The notes beneath the pieces were generated by a model. The model saw nothing but the letters and a program-made list of their open reading frames with translations. It did not search any database and was not told the origin of the DNA. Positions 1 to 7,035 of a stretch of 64,000 nucleotides of DNA are shown piece after piece (within the stretch, counting starts at the first letter, position 1; each line of letters opens with the position of its first letter). The translations under genes were made by a program, and so were the position numbers. The stretch spans positions 744,001 through 808,000 of the forward strand of contig NZ_CP128360.1 of the NCBI RefSeq assembly GCF_030345095.1, given 5' to 3'. Source of the DNA: Solwaraspora sp. WMMA2056 (GTDB lineage: Bacteria; Actinomycetota; Actinomycetes; Mycobacteriales; Micromonosporaceae).

Positions 1-1049
1 GTGCCGTCGCCGAGCTGCCCAAGTCTGTTGTATCCCCAGGTGGCGACGCTGCCATCACCCAGCAGCGCCATACTCTGCGTGAAGTGACCTGCCACGGCCC
101 GTACCGCGTGCAGGAACCGGTCGCACGGCGCGACCTGCCCCACCGCGCACACCTGCACCGGGGTGTGCCGATCGACGGTGGTGCCATCACCCAGTTGCCC
201 GTACTGGTTGGAGCCCCACGTGACGGCCAGCGCGTTGTCCACCACCGCCATGCTGTGCCGTCCGGCAACCGCGAGGGACCTGACTCCGGTCAGGAACCGG
301 TCGCAGGGGGCTACCTGCCCTACCGCGCACACCTGCACGGGGGTGCGCCGATCGACGGTGGTGCCGTCGCCAAGCTGACCGTACAGGTTGCTCCCCCAGG
401 CGACCGCAGTCCCGTCGGTCAGCTGGGCAAGGGTGGTATCGCCGTTTGCTGACAGGGCCCTGACCCCTCTCAAGGGCTCGTCACAGGGTGCGACCTGACC
501 GACCGCGCAGACCTGCACCGGGGTGAGGCGGTAGGGGTGGGTGCCGTCACCGACCTGTCCGCGAATGTTCCAGCCCCAGGCGACGACTGTACGGTCCCGT
601 AGCAGAGCGACACTGTGAAAGGTGCCCACCGCGATTGCGATCACGCCGGTCAGGAACCGTCGGCAGGGCGCGGTCTCGCCGACGGCGCAAACCTGCACCG
701 GCGTCAGGTAATTTTCCCCGTGACCAATACCAAGCCGACCGTAGGTGTTCCAGCCCCAAGCAACGACGGTGCCGTCCGAACGCAGAGCAAGGTTGTGCCC
801 GACGCCGGCGGCGATGGCGGTGACCGCGCCGAGTCCGGCCGGGACCTGTCGGATCACGGGCTCCGCTGCCACCGCCGACTCTGCTGCGCGCTCAGCCGGG
901 ACCTCGCTGGCGTACCCGGTGGAGCCGGCACCGGTCACCAGGACCATGGCCAGCAGTGCGGCTACCAGGCCGGCAGCCGACCATCGACGGCGGGCCACCG
1001 CCATGACGAATGTCGGTTCCGGATTTCCTGCCGATTGGCGACTGTCCAT
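1..1049 (-). CDS. Secreted RCC1-repeat protein (3' end beyond window)
   Basis: The reading frame is open from an ATG at 1049 to the left edge, so the C-terminus is missing; 349 codons are visible. A GGAGG ribosome site lies about 6 bases before the ATG. Residues 1-50 hold a basic start and a hydrophobic stretch (AGLVAALLAMVLVTGAG), which I read as a signal peptide. From about residue 75 on there are at least four copies of an RCC1-type blade, recognised by WGxNxxGQLGDGT and TPVQVCAVG. Each copy carries an extra segment with two cysteines of the form CAVGQVAPC. RCC1 repeats build beta-propellers. Paired cysteines in every repeat fit disulphides in an exported protein, which is inference. Substrate and partner are unknown. 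The gene is separated by 322 bases from the next one. Confidence 0.85.
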   Translation of the reverse strand, partial: MDSRQSAGNPEPTFVMAVARRRWSAAGLVAALLAMVLVTGAGSTGYASEVPAERAAESAVAAEPVIRQVPAGLGAVTAIAAGVGHNLALRSDGTVVAWGWNTYGRLGIGHGENYLTPVQVCAVGETAPCRRFLTGVIAIAVGTFHSVALLRDRTVVAWGWNIRGQVGDGTHPYRLTPVQVCAVGQVAPCDEPLRGVRALSANGDTTLAQLTDGTAVAWGSNLYGQLGDGTTVDRRTPVQVCAVGQVAPCDRFLTGVRSLAVAGRHSMAVVDNALAVTWGSNQYGQLGDGTTVDRHTPVQVCAVGQVAPCDRFLHAVRAVAGHFTQSMALLGDGSVATWGYNRLGQLGDG

Positions 1050-1371
1050 CGATTCCTCCACAGGACGAGTCAGAAGCGGCGACGGTGGGAGCCGATGGAA
1101 TGCGACTGACTTTCGCTTTGTCGCCTTACTCAAAAGGCGACGGGCGAGCCACAATCAATATAGAACAATGCCGCATGATCGAAAAAGAGGCCGATCGAAC
1201 GAGTGTGAATCTCGCAAAATCGTTGGCCCGCCGCCGCGCGAAAAAAGACAAACGTACGGCCCACCCCTGTGCCAACCGTGGACCGGTCGGCACAGGAGGG
1301 GGCGGTGGCCAGCCCGTACGCCGAGGCGCTGACCGCGTACCGCCGTCGATCTTGACCGCAGGCGGGCCCGC
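1050..1371. other. Intergenic region, no gene seen
   Basis: This 322-base stretch lies upstream of the RCC1-repeat gene and downstream of the azoreductase gene, both on the minus strand. It contains an 8-bp stem (1120-1127 with 1134-1141, sequence GTCGCCTT) and a relatively A-rich part around 1150-1250. It should hold the promoter of the RCC1 gene and the end of the azoreductase transcript. Overlapping long frames here have poor third-position bias and I do not call any of them genes. Confidence 0.5.
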
Positions 1372-2019
1372 TCAGGCCGGGACGGGCAACGCGCCGAGGG
1401 CGCGGCCGGCTTCCCGGGCGGCCTGCAGCGCGCCGGAGTGCAGCTGCGCGGCCACGTCGGTGAAGGAGTCCAGCGCGGGGTTGACCCCGACGAGGGTGAA
1501 CTCGCGTTCGACGACGGTGAGGTCGGCACCCCAGCAGTCGGCGATGATCCGCCGCAGGTACGGGGTGGAGTGGTCCCAACCTTCCCGTGGGGTTCCGGTG
1601 CCGTACGCGCCGCCACGGACGGTGGCGAGCACGACCGGCTTTCCGGCGAGGAACGGGACTCCGGTCGCCCGTGGATCGGCCAGGACGACATCGAGGTACG
1701 TCTTGAAGTGCTGGGAGACGCCGTAGTTGTAGAGCGGTACGGCGAGCAGGATCGCGTCGGCGGCGACCAGTTCGTCCACGAGTGTCGCGGCGAGGGCGAC
1801 GGCGTCGCGTTGCTCGGCGGTCCGCTCCTCGGCCGGGGTCATGCCGGCGGTCACCGCCGCTGCCCAGACGGTCGACGGCAGGGTGTCGACGCCGACGTGG
1901 CGGGTCACCACCGGGTCGCCAGGGTGGGCGGTACGCCACTCCTGCTCGACGATGTCGGCGATCTCGCGGCTCGCGGAGCCGTGCGTACGGATGCTGGCGT
2001 CCAGTCGGAACAGGGTCAC
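1372..2019 (-). CDS. FMN-dependent NADH azoreductase / quinone reductase-like flavoprotein
   Basis: About 215 residues with the flavodoxin-like fold of the AzoR group: an N-terminal LFRLDASIR segment for the flavin phosphate, the central PLYNYGVSQHFKTYLD motif, and a later GGAYG segment. Such enzymes reduce quinones or azo compounds by two electrons using NAD(P)H. An ATG exists at 2046, but I prefer the GTG at 2019, because GGAG lies 5 bases before it and the protein then starts at the usual place for the family. It is divergent from a MarR-type regulator, and the shared intergenic region carries matching palindromes. Induction by an electrophile or quinone is the likely regulation, by analogy with other MarR/azoreductase pairs. 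Confidence 0.85.
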   Translation of the reverse strand: MTLFRLDASIRTHGSASREIADIVEQEWRTAHPGDPVVTRHVGVDTLPSTVWAAAVTAGMTPAEERTAEQRDAVALAATLVDELVAADAILLAVPLYNYGVSQHFKTYLDVVLADPRATGVPFLAGKPVVLATVRGGAYGTGTPREGWDHSTPYLRRIIADCWGADLTVVEREFTLVGVNPALDSFTDVAAQLHSGALQAAREAGRALGALPVPA

Positions 2020-2039
2020 CGTTACTCCAGATGGTCGTA

Positions 2040-2120
2040 GGTTCAAGCTTGAAGCCCAACGGTAGACGCTGTTGGTTCAAGCTTGAACCCCTTGAGACAT
2101 CGGTCACTTCAACGGTGAAG
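2040..2120. promoter_or_regulatory. Operator palindromes between azoreductase and MarR genes
   Basis: Two copies of the 12-bp palindrome TTCAAGCTTGAA lie at 2042-2053 and 2076-2087. The second extends to a perfect 16-bp palindrome, GGTTCAAGCTTGAACC (2074-2089). A weaker third site, CTTCA-n4-TGAAG, is at 2107-2120. Centres of the first two are 34 bp apart, about three helical turns. The position between a flavoenzyme gene and a divergent MarR gene makes these the expected binding sites of the MarR protein. The binding itself is inferred. Confidence 0.75.
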
Positions 2121-2142
2121 CGGCAGACGTACGCTTGGCCTC

Positions 2143-2634
2143 GTGCCGGACGAACCCCGATGGCTGACCGACCGCGAACACGAAGCGTGGATGGCGCTGG
2201 CCAAGCTCATGTTCAACCTGCCCAGCGCGCTCGACGCCCAGCTGCTGCGGGACAACAACCTCACGCTGTTCGACTACTTCGTGCTCGGCGTCCTGTCCAT
2301 GACACCCGGCCGCACCCGGCGCCTGAGCGACCTCGCCGAACAGGTCAGCAGCTCGCTGTCCCGGCTGTCGAACGTCGTCACCCGACTCGAGCGACGCGGC
2401 CTGCTGCGCCGCCAGCCCGACGCCGACAACCCCCGCTACACCACCGCCGTCCTCACCGAGGCCGGCTGGGACCTGGTCGTCGCCGCCGCCCCCGGACACG
2501 TCGGCGCCGTCCGCCGGTACGTCATCGACGGCCTCACCGACCACCAGATCGACGTACTCCGCGAGATCGCCTGCCACGTCACCCGCAACCTCGCCAGCGG
2601 AGACCCACCGATTGCTACACCAGATACCCCATGA
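2143..2634 (+). CDS. MarR-family transcriptional regulator
   Basis: A 163-residue protein with the MarR winged-helix layout: an N-terminal dimerisation helix (residues 10-45), a recognition segment around LSDLAEQVSSSLSRLSNVVTRL (about 66-87), and a wing with RRQPDADNPRY (about 92-104). MarR proteins usually repress their neighbour and release DNA when a phenolic or oxidising ligand binds. The start is the GTG at 2143. The stop lies inside a strong hairpin that ends the transcript. The divergent azoreductase gene and the palindromes between them point to local control of a redox-stress enzyme. The ligand is unknown. Confidence 0.88.
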   Translation: MPDEPRWLTDREHEAWMALAKLMFNLPSALDAQLLRDNNLTLFDYFVLGVLSMTPGRTRRLSDLAEQVSSSLSRLSNVVTRLERRGLLRRQPDADNPRYTTAVLTEAGWDLVVAAAPGHVGAVRRYVIDGLTDHQIDVLREIACHVTRNLASGDPPIATPDTP

Positions 2635-2663
2635 GCACCGGATGAGGTATCTGGTGTAGCAAT
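2611..2663. terminator. Bidirectional terminator hairpin between converging genes
   Basis: Inverted repeat of 18 perfect base pairs, 2611-2628 with 2646-2663 (arm starts ATTGCTACACC), extended by three more pairs after one mismatch, leaving a 9-base loop. It overlaps the stop codon of the MarR gene and sits 11 bases from the stop of the converging methyltransferase-like gene, so it can serve both strands. No U-tract is present, which is usual in actinobacteria. Confidence 0.8.
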
Positions 2664-2674
2664 CGACGCGAAGG

Positions 2675-3208
2675 CTAGCCGAGAAAACGGAACAGCGTCT
2701 CGTCGAGGCGCAGACGCAACGCCGCAGGCAACCCGGCGAAGCGGTGCACGCCGACCCCGTACCCCTCGGACCTGTCGGAAAGCCAGACCTGGACGAAGCC
2801 GGCGGCGGCGAACCACTCCAGGATGCGCGGCACCAGGTCCGGCTCCCGACGGTGCCGGGTCCAGATCACCGTGCCGCCGGCAGCGGTCAGCTGTGGCGCG
2901 GCCGCGACCAACCGGGCGACATCCGCATCGCCGATGTTGCCGAACACCCCGCAGAGCAGGACCAGATCGGCGGGTACGGCATCCGCGTAGTGGGCGGATC
3001 GGGCCGCGTCCCCGATGACCACCTCAAGGTCGACGCCGAGCACGTCCCGGCCCTCGCTGGCGCACATGCTCACCACCCGGACCGGGCCCGGCGGGGCCGC
3101 GTCCAACGTCTCCCGGATCCGGGCCTGTACCACCGCCAACCGCCGGGACAGCGCGGAGTCTGGATCCGCGTACGCCTCGTGCCAGGCACTCCAGTCCCGC
3201 CGACTCAT
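2675..3208 (-). CDS. Methyltransferase-like protein, SAM-binding region apparently deleted
   Basis: The 177-residue translation resembles a class I SAM-dependent methyltransferase family of actinobacteria: VVSMCASEGRDVLG (motif I, about residues 45-58), then DLVLLCGVFGNI (about 81-92), GGTVIWTRHRREPDL, and a C-terminal GVGVHRFAG. In relatives as I remember them, roughly 35 residues separate the motif I glycine from LEVVIGDAA, including the acidic motif II that holds the SAM ribose. Here the two parts join directly (GRDVLGVDLEVVIGD). The reading frame is kept, so the protein is probably made but may not bind SAM. It converges with the MarR gene. Substrate unknown. Confidence 0.7.
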   Translation of the reverse strand: MSRRDWSAWHEAYADPDSALSRRLAVVQARIRETLDAAPPGPVRVVSMCASEGRDVLGVDLEVVIGDAARSAHYADAVPADLVLLCGVFGNIGDADVARLVAAAPQLTAAGGTVIWTRHRREPDLVPRILEWFAAAGFVQVWLSDRSEGYGVGVHRFAGLPAALRLRLDETLFRFLG

Positions 3209-3383
3209 ATCTGCCGACTGTAGCCAGGTCGGTACCAGCGGCCGCCCCAGTTGCCGAATCGGCTGACCGACGGGTCAATCCCCCACTCTGGAGCACCGCG
3301 AAGCCCATCTGACGCCGACACGTCGCCGACACGACCAGCGAGACCCGGCGGCACGAAGTGAGACCGGTTCAGCATTCGTGAAC

Positions 3384-3421
3384 ACGCCCCCTGACTGGCG
3401 TTCGCGCTGGTCAGGGGGCGT
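3384..3421 (-). terminator. Terminator of tRNA-Ser
   Basis: A 12-bp perfect stem, 3384-3395 with 3410-3421 (ACGCCCCCTGAC and its complement), with a 14-base loop. It lies 19 bases past the 3' end of the minus-strand tRNA gene and is followed by TGTTC in that direction. Confidence 0.75.
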
Positions 3422-3439
3422 TCTTGCTGGCTAGGTGAG

Positions 3440-3526
3440 CGGAGGGCGTGGGATTCGAACCCACGAAGACATTGCTGCCTTACCGGTTTTCAAGACCAGC
3501 GCCATCGGCCACTAGGCGAGCCCTCC
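3440..3526 (-). tRNA. tRNA-Ser (anticodon UGA)
   Basis: On the minus strand the acceptor arm starts GGAGGGC (3526-3520) and pairs with GCCCTCC (3447-3441), with discriminator G at 3440. The anticodon loop reads CTTGAAA, giving anticodon TGA for serine UCA codons. The T-arm has the expected GGGTTCGAATCCC pattern. A long variable arm is present, as in serine tRNAs. CCA is not encoded. Total length is 87 nt. Confidence 0.93.
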
Positions 3527-3666
3527 CGGTGCGAGGCGAGCCGGAGACGGTCGGCTGCCGCGCCGCTGTGCCCTAGTGTGCCACGGGCCCGGAACCGGTG
3601 CCCGGCCCCGTGGTTAACGCGGCAGTAGCCGCCCGGCAACCGGCTCGACCGGGTAAGACTGATGCC

Positions 3667-4656
3667 ATGCATGCGATCACCGTGCCGCAGCCCGGCGGGC
3701 CAGAGGCCCTGACGTGGGCCGAGGTGCCCGACCCGACCCCCTGCCCGAACGAGGTGATCGTCGACGTGGCGGCGACCGCGGTCAACCGGGCCGACCTGCT
3801 GCAACGACAGGGACACTATCCGCCGCCGCCGGGCGCGTCGCCGTACCTCGGGTTGGAATGCTCGGGGGTGATCAGCGCGGTCGGCGCGGAGGTCTCCCAC
3901 CACCGGGTCGGCGACCAGGTCTGCGCGCTGCTGGCCGGCGGGGGGTACGCCGAACGGGTCGCCGTGCCGGCCGGTCAGCTGCTGCCGGTGCCGGCCGGGT
4001 TGAACCTGGTCGACGCGGCCGCGCTGCCCGAGGTGGCCTGCACGGTGTGGTCGAACGTGGTCAAGCTCGCCGGTCTGCGGGCCGGTGAGTCGCTGCTGGT
4101 GCACGGCGGCGGCAGCGGCATCGGCACGTTCGCGATCCAGCTGGGCGCGGCGCTCGGCGCGACAGTGCTGACCACGGCGCGGGCCGGCAAGCACGAGCAA
4201 CTGCGGGCACTGGGCGCCCACCACACGATCGACTACACGACGGAGGATTTCGTCGCCCGCGCCCGGGAGTTGACCGGCGACGGCGACGGCGGGGTGGACG
4301 TGATCCTCGACATCATCGGCGCCGCCTACCTGGAACGCAACATCGACACCTTGGCGGTCGGCGGCCGATTGGCGATCATCGGTCTGCAGGGTGGCCGCAC
4401 GGCCGAGGTGAACCTCGGGGCGATGCTGGCCAAACGCGCGACGATCTTCGCGACTGCGCTGCGGTCCCGGCCGCTGGCCGAGAAGGCGGAGATCGTCCGT
4501 CGGGTGCACGACCAGGTGTGGCCGCTGGTGGCCTCCGGGGCGATCCGGCCGGTGATCGACCGGCGGCTGCCGCTGGCTCAGGCCGCGCAGGCGCACCGCG
4601 TCGTCGAGGGCAGCGACCACCTGGGCAAGGTCCTGCTGGTCACCGGCGAGGATTAG
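3667..4656 (+). CDS. NAD(P)H:quinone oxidoreductase, medium-chain dehydrogenase family (PIG3-like)
   Basis: A 329-residue zinc-independent member of the medium-chain dehydrogenase/reductase family. The N-terminal GroES-like domain has NRADLLQRQG (about 40-49) and GLECSGVI (62-69), typical of the PIG3/QOR branch. The Rossmann part carries HGGGSGIGTFAIQL (about 146-159), and the C-terminus has the family ending HLGKVLL. The start is the ATG at 3667; the upstream extension in the same frame does not look like protein of this family. The 3' end overlaps the converging soxR gene by 4 bases. Being next to soxR suggests a role with redox-cycling quinones, but the gene is not placed to share the soxR promoter, so co-regulation is only inferred. 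Confidence 0.88.
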   Translation: MHAITVPQPGGPEALTWAEVPDPTPCPNEVIVDVAATAVNRADLLQRQGHYPPPPGASPYLGLECSGVISAVGAEVSHHRVGDQVCALLAGGGYAERVAVPAGQLLPVPAGLNLVDAAALPEVACTVWSNVVKLAGLRAGESLLVHGGGSGIGTFAIQLGAALGATVLTTARAGKHEQLRALGAHHTIDYTTEDFVARARELTGDGDGGVDVILDIIGAAYLERNIDTLAVGGRLAIIGLQGGRTAEVNLGAMLAKRATIFATALRSRPLAEKAEIVRRVHDQVWPLVASGAIRPVIDRRLPLAQAAQAHRVVEGSDHLGKVLLVTGED

Positions 4657-5099
4657 CTCCCGCCGTCGAGCAGCAGCCGTGGGCCGGGACCGGCTGCGGC
4701 GAGCCGGTCGCCGGAATTGTTCAGCGTGCAGGACTGCAGCGACAGGCAGCCACAGCCGATGCAGCTGGTCAGGTCGTCGCGCAGCCGGGTCAGCAACGCG
4801 ATGCGGTCGTCCAGCCGGGCCCGCCAGCGGCGGGACAGCCGTGCCCAGTCGGCCTTGGTCGGGGTACGCGACGCCGGCAGGTCGTCGAGTGCGGCCCGGA
4901 TCTCCTCCAGCGGTACGCCGATCTGCTGGGCGGTCCGGATGAACGCGACCCGGCGCAGTTCGCTGCGCTCGTACCGGCGTTGGTTGCCGCCGGTCCGGTC
5001 GGCCCGGATCAGCCCGAACTGCTCGTAGTAGCGCAGCGCCGAGGGTGCCACCCCGGAGCGGGCAGCCAGCTCACCGATCGTCAATTCCTTCTGCATCAC
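4653..5099 (-). CDS. soxR: Redox-sensitive transcriptional regulator SoxR
   Basis: A 148-residue MerR-family protein: an N-terminal winged helix (LTIGELAARSGVAPSALRYYE, about residues 6-26), a coiled dimer helix, and the SoxR-specific [2Fe-2S] cluster loop with cysteines at about 113, 116, 118 and 124 (CIGCGCLSLQSC). SoxR senses redox-active compounds through this cluster and activates promoters with long spacers. GTG (5099) and ATG (5096) are adjacent start choices; a weak AAGG lies just upstream. A SoxR-type palindrome at 5112-5127 lies between soxR and the divergent transketolase genes. In streptomycetes SoxR controls a small set of oxidoreductase and transporter genes; a transketolase target would be unusual. 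Confidence 0.96.
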   Translation of the reverse strand: MMQKELTIGELAARSGVAPSALRYYEQFGLIRADRTGGNQRRYERSELRRVAFIRTAQQIGVPLEEIRAALDDLPASRTPTKADWARLSRRWRARLDDRIALLTRLRDDLTSCIGCGCLSLQSCTLNNSGDRLAAAGPGPRLLLDGGS

Positions 5100-5106
5100 A
5101 CAGCCC

Positions 5107-5144
5107 TTGAGTTCAAGTTGGCTTGAAGTTGCAGAGTAGTTGCA
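5107..5144 (+). promoter_or_regulatory. SoxR box and long-spacer promoter of the transketolase operon
   Basis: The palindrome TTCAAG-TTGG-CTTGAA (5112-5127) matches the core of the known SoxR site (TCAAG-n4-CTTGA). It sits between a possible -35 TTGAGT (5107-5112) and a possible -10 CAGAGT (5132-5137), a spacer of 19 bp, the length typical of MerR-family-activated promoters. Transcription would then begin at about 5144, which is the A of the transketolase ATG. This predicts a leaderless mRNA. The box is also 15 bases upstream of the soxR ATG, so autoregulation is possible. Confidence 0.75.
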
Positions 5145-6040
5145 TGACCACGTTCGTAGCCAGCCCGGCCCCTGTCACGGACCCACCAGCAGAACCTGGG
5201 TACGCGGCGCTCGCACCGCTGCTGCATCGGATCACCGGCGACGAGAAGCACGAGCCGAGCGCCCACTCGACACTGGACGTTCTCTGGATCCTCTACGACC
5301 GGATCCTGCGGGTCGACCCACAGACGGTCGACGCCGTCGACCGGGACCGGTTCCTGCTGTCCAAAGGGCACGGGCCGGCCGCCTACTACGCCGTACTCGC
5401 CGCGAAGGGCTTCCTTCCGCACGCCTGGCTCGACGACCTGGCCGGGCCGGACAGCCCGCTCGGGCACCACCCGGACCGGCTGCTGATCCCCGGCGTGGAG
5501 ATCGGCTCCGGGTCGCTCGGGCACGGGCTCGGGCTCGGCGTCGGCATCCTGCTCGGCCTGCGCGCCCAGGGTCTGACCCGCAGCTGCGTCCAAGGCCCGG
5601 CCGCCGGCTCCGCCCAGGACCGGGCGGCCGGCTCCGGGCAGGTCGGCGGTGCCCGGGTGTACGTCCTGGTCGGCGACGCCGAACTCGACGAAGGGTCCAA
5701 CCACGAGGCGATCGCGTACGCCGGCAGCCGGCAGCTCGCCGACCTGACCGTGGTCGTCGTCGACAACGACTCGGCCACCCACGGCTGGCCCGGCGGCCTG
5801 GCCAGCCGGTTCACCGTCAACGGCTGGTCGGCGTCGGTCGTCGACGGGCATGACCACGAGGCGCTGACCGCCGCACTGACCGGCCACGACGGCGTACGGC
5901 CGCACCTGGTCGTCGCCCGCGTGCCGGCCAAGTACGCCACCCCTGCCCCGACGTCGTCCGGCGGCGCCCCAGGATCGTCCGGCAGCGCCGCAGGATCGTC
6001 CGGCAGCGGCTCACCGGAGAAGGAGAACGGACATGCGTGA
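5144..6040 (+). CDS. Transketolase, N-terminal (thiamine diphosphate-binding) subunit
   Basis: A 298-residue N-terminal half of a split transketolase. SKGHGPAAYYA (about 73-83) is the conserved entry motif, GSLGHGLGLGVG (123-134) follows, and the thiamine diphosphate/Mg motif is GDAELDEGSNHEA through VVDND (about 177-209). It would form a heterodimer or tetramer with the next gene product and move two-carbon units between sugar phosphates. I choose ATG 5144, which coincides with the predicted transcription start from the SoxR-type promoter. Two low-complexity segments stand out: a Gly/Ala/Ser insertion at about 147-170 just before the cofactor motif, and a Gly/Ser-rich tail after about 266. 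The gene overlaps the next one by 8 bases. Confidence 0.9.
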   Translation: MTTFVASPAPVTDPPAEPGYAALAPLLHRITGDEKHEPSAHSTLDVLWILYDRILRVDPQTVDAVDRDRFLLSKGHGPAAYYAVLAAKGFLPHAWLDDLAGPDSPLGHHPDRLLIPGVEIGSGSLGHGLGLGVGILLGLRAQGLTRSCVQGPAAGSAQDRAAGSGQVGGARVYVLVGDAELDEGSNHEAIAYAGSRQLADLTVVVVDNDSATHGWPGGLASRFTVNGWSASVVDGHDHEALTAALTGHDGVRPHLVVARVPAKYATPAPTSSGGAPGSSGSAAGSSGSGSPEKENGHA

Positions 6041-6929
6041 CGCGTTCACCCGGGCCGCCACCGGACTGCTCGACGACGACCCGCGTACCGCCGTGGTGTT
6101 GGCCGACATCTCGGCCGACGCCTTCGCACCGGCCGCCCGCCGGCACCCGGACCGGGTGCTCAACGTCGGCATCCGGGAGCAGCTGATGATCGGGGTGGCC
6201 GGTGGGCTGGCCCTGACCGGGCTGCGGCCGATCGCCCACTCCTACGCCCCGTTCCTGGTCGACCGGGCGTACGAGCAGGTCAAGCTCGACCTCGACCATC
6301 AGGGCGTCGGCGCGGTGCTGGTCAGCATCGGCGGCTCGTACGACGCGTCGGCGGAGGGGCGGACCCACATGTCCCCCGGTGACGTCGCCCTGCTCGACAC
6401 GGCAGGACAGTGGACGGTGCACGTGCCGGGGCACGCCGACGAGGTCGGGCCGCTGCTGCGCGCCGCCGCCGCCCACGACCACCCGGTCTACCTGCGGCTC
6501 GGTGCGCGGGCCAATCGTGGCCTGCCCGGCGACGCGGTGTCGGGCCGACTGGTGACGGTGCGTCGGGGCAGCGGGGGAGCCCCGGTCGTCGTCGCCGTCG
6601 GCCCGATGCTGGACCCGGTGCTGGCCGCGGTCGACGGGCAGGACGTGACGGTGGCGTACACGAACACCCCGCGACCGTTCGACGTCACCGGCCTGCGGAT
6701 GCTGGTCGATCAGGCGGCACCGGTGGTGGTGCTGGTCGAACCGTACCTGGCCGGCACCTCCAGCCATCTGGTCGGCGAGGCGCTGGCGGACCGGCCGTAC
6801 CGGCTGCTGGCGTTGGGGGTCGGCCGCCGGGAGTTGCACCGGTACGGCAGCCCAGCAGACCATGACCGCTGGCACGGGCTGGACCCGGCCGGCCTACGCC
6901 GCTCGATCAGCCGCTTCATCGCCCCATGA
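6033..6929 (+). CDS. Transketolase, C-terminal subunit
   Basis: A 298-residue partner of the preceding gene, made of the pyrimidine-binding domain and the C-terminal domain. The segment RVLNVGIREQLMIGVAGGLAL (about 41-61) carries the catalytic glutamate (E49) that activates thiamine diphosphate. GSYDASAEGRTHMSPGD marks the second conserved loop. A clear ribosome site (AAGGAGAACGGAC) precedes the ATG at 6033. Both halves are needed for activity. The pair lies under the apparent control of SoxR, which suggests sugar-phosphate rearrangement, and hence NADPH supply, during redox stress. It could instead belong to a dedicated sugar pathway, as split transketolases often do in secondary metabolism. 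Confidence 0.88.
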   Translation: MRDAFTRAATGLLDDDPRTAVVLADISADAFAPAARRHPDRVLNVGIREQLMIGVAGGLALTGLRPIAHSYAPFLVDRAYEQVKLDLDHQGVGAVLVSIGGSYDASAEGRTHMSPGDVALLDTAGQWTVHVPGHADEVGPLLRAAAAHDHPVYLRLGARANRGLPGDAVSGRLVTVRRGSGGAPVVVAVGPMLDPVLAAVDGQDVTVAYTNTPRPFDVTGLRMLVDQAAPVVVLVEPYLAGTSSHLVGEALADRPYRLLALGVGRRELHRYGSPADHDRWHGLDPAGLRRSISRFIAP

Positions 6930-6949
6930 TCACGACCGCCCCATGATCA

Positions 6950-7013
6950 CGACGATCTTGCACTTATTGATGAACAATCCGGACAAATCTTCGCGATAAC
7001 TGCAAGATCGTCG
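6950..7013. terminator. Inverted repeat after the transketolase operon
   Basis: Two 13-bp arms, CGACGATCTTGCA at 6950-6962 and its complement at 7001-7013, flank an AT-richer 38-base loop. The site lies between the converging transketolase and GT2 genes, so it can end both transcripts. The preceding bases contain a short duplication (CCCCATGATCACGAC at about 6923 and 6940). Confidence 0.55.
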
Positions 7014-7035
7014 GGATCAGGCGGTGGAGTCGGGA

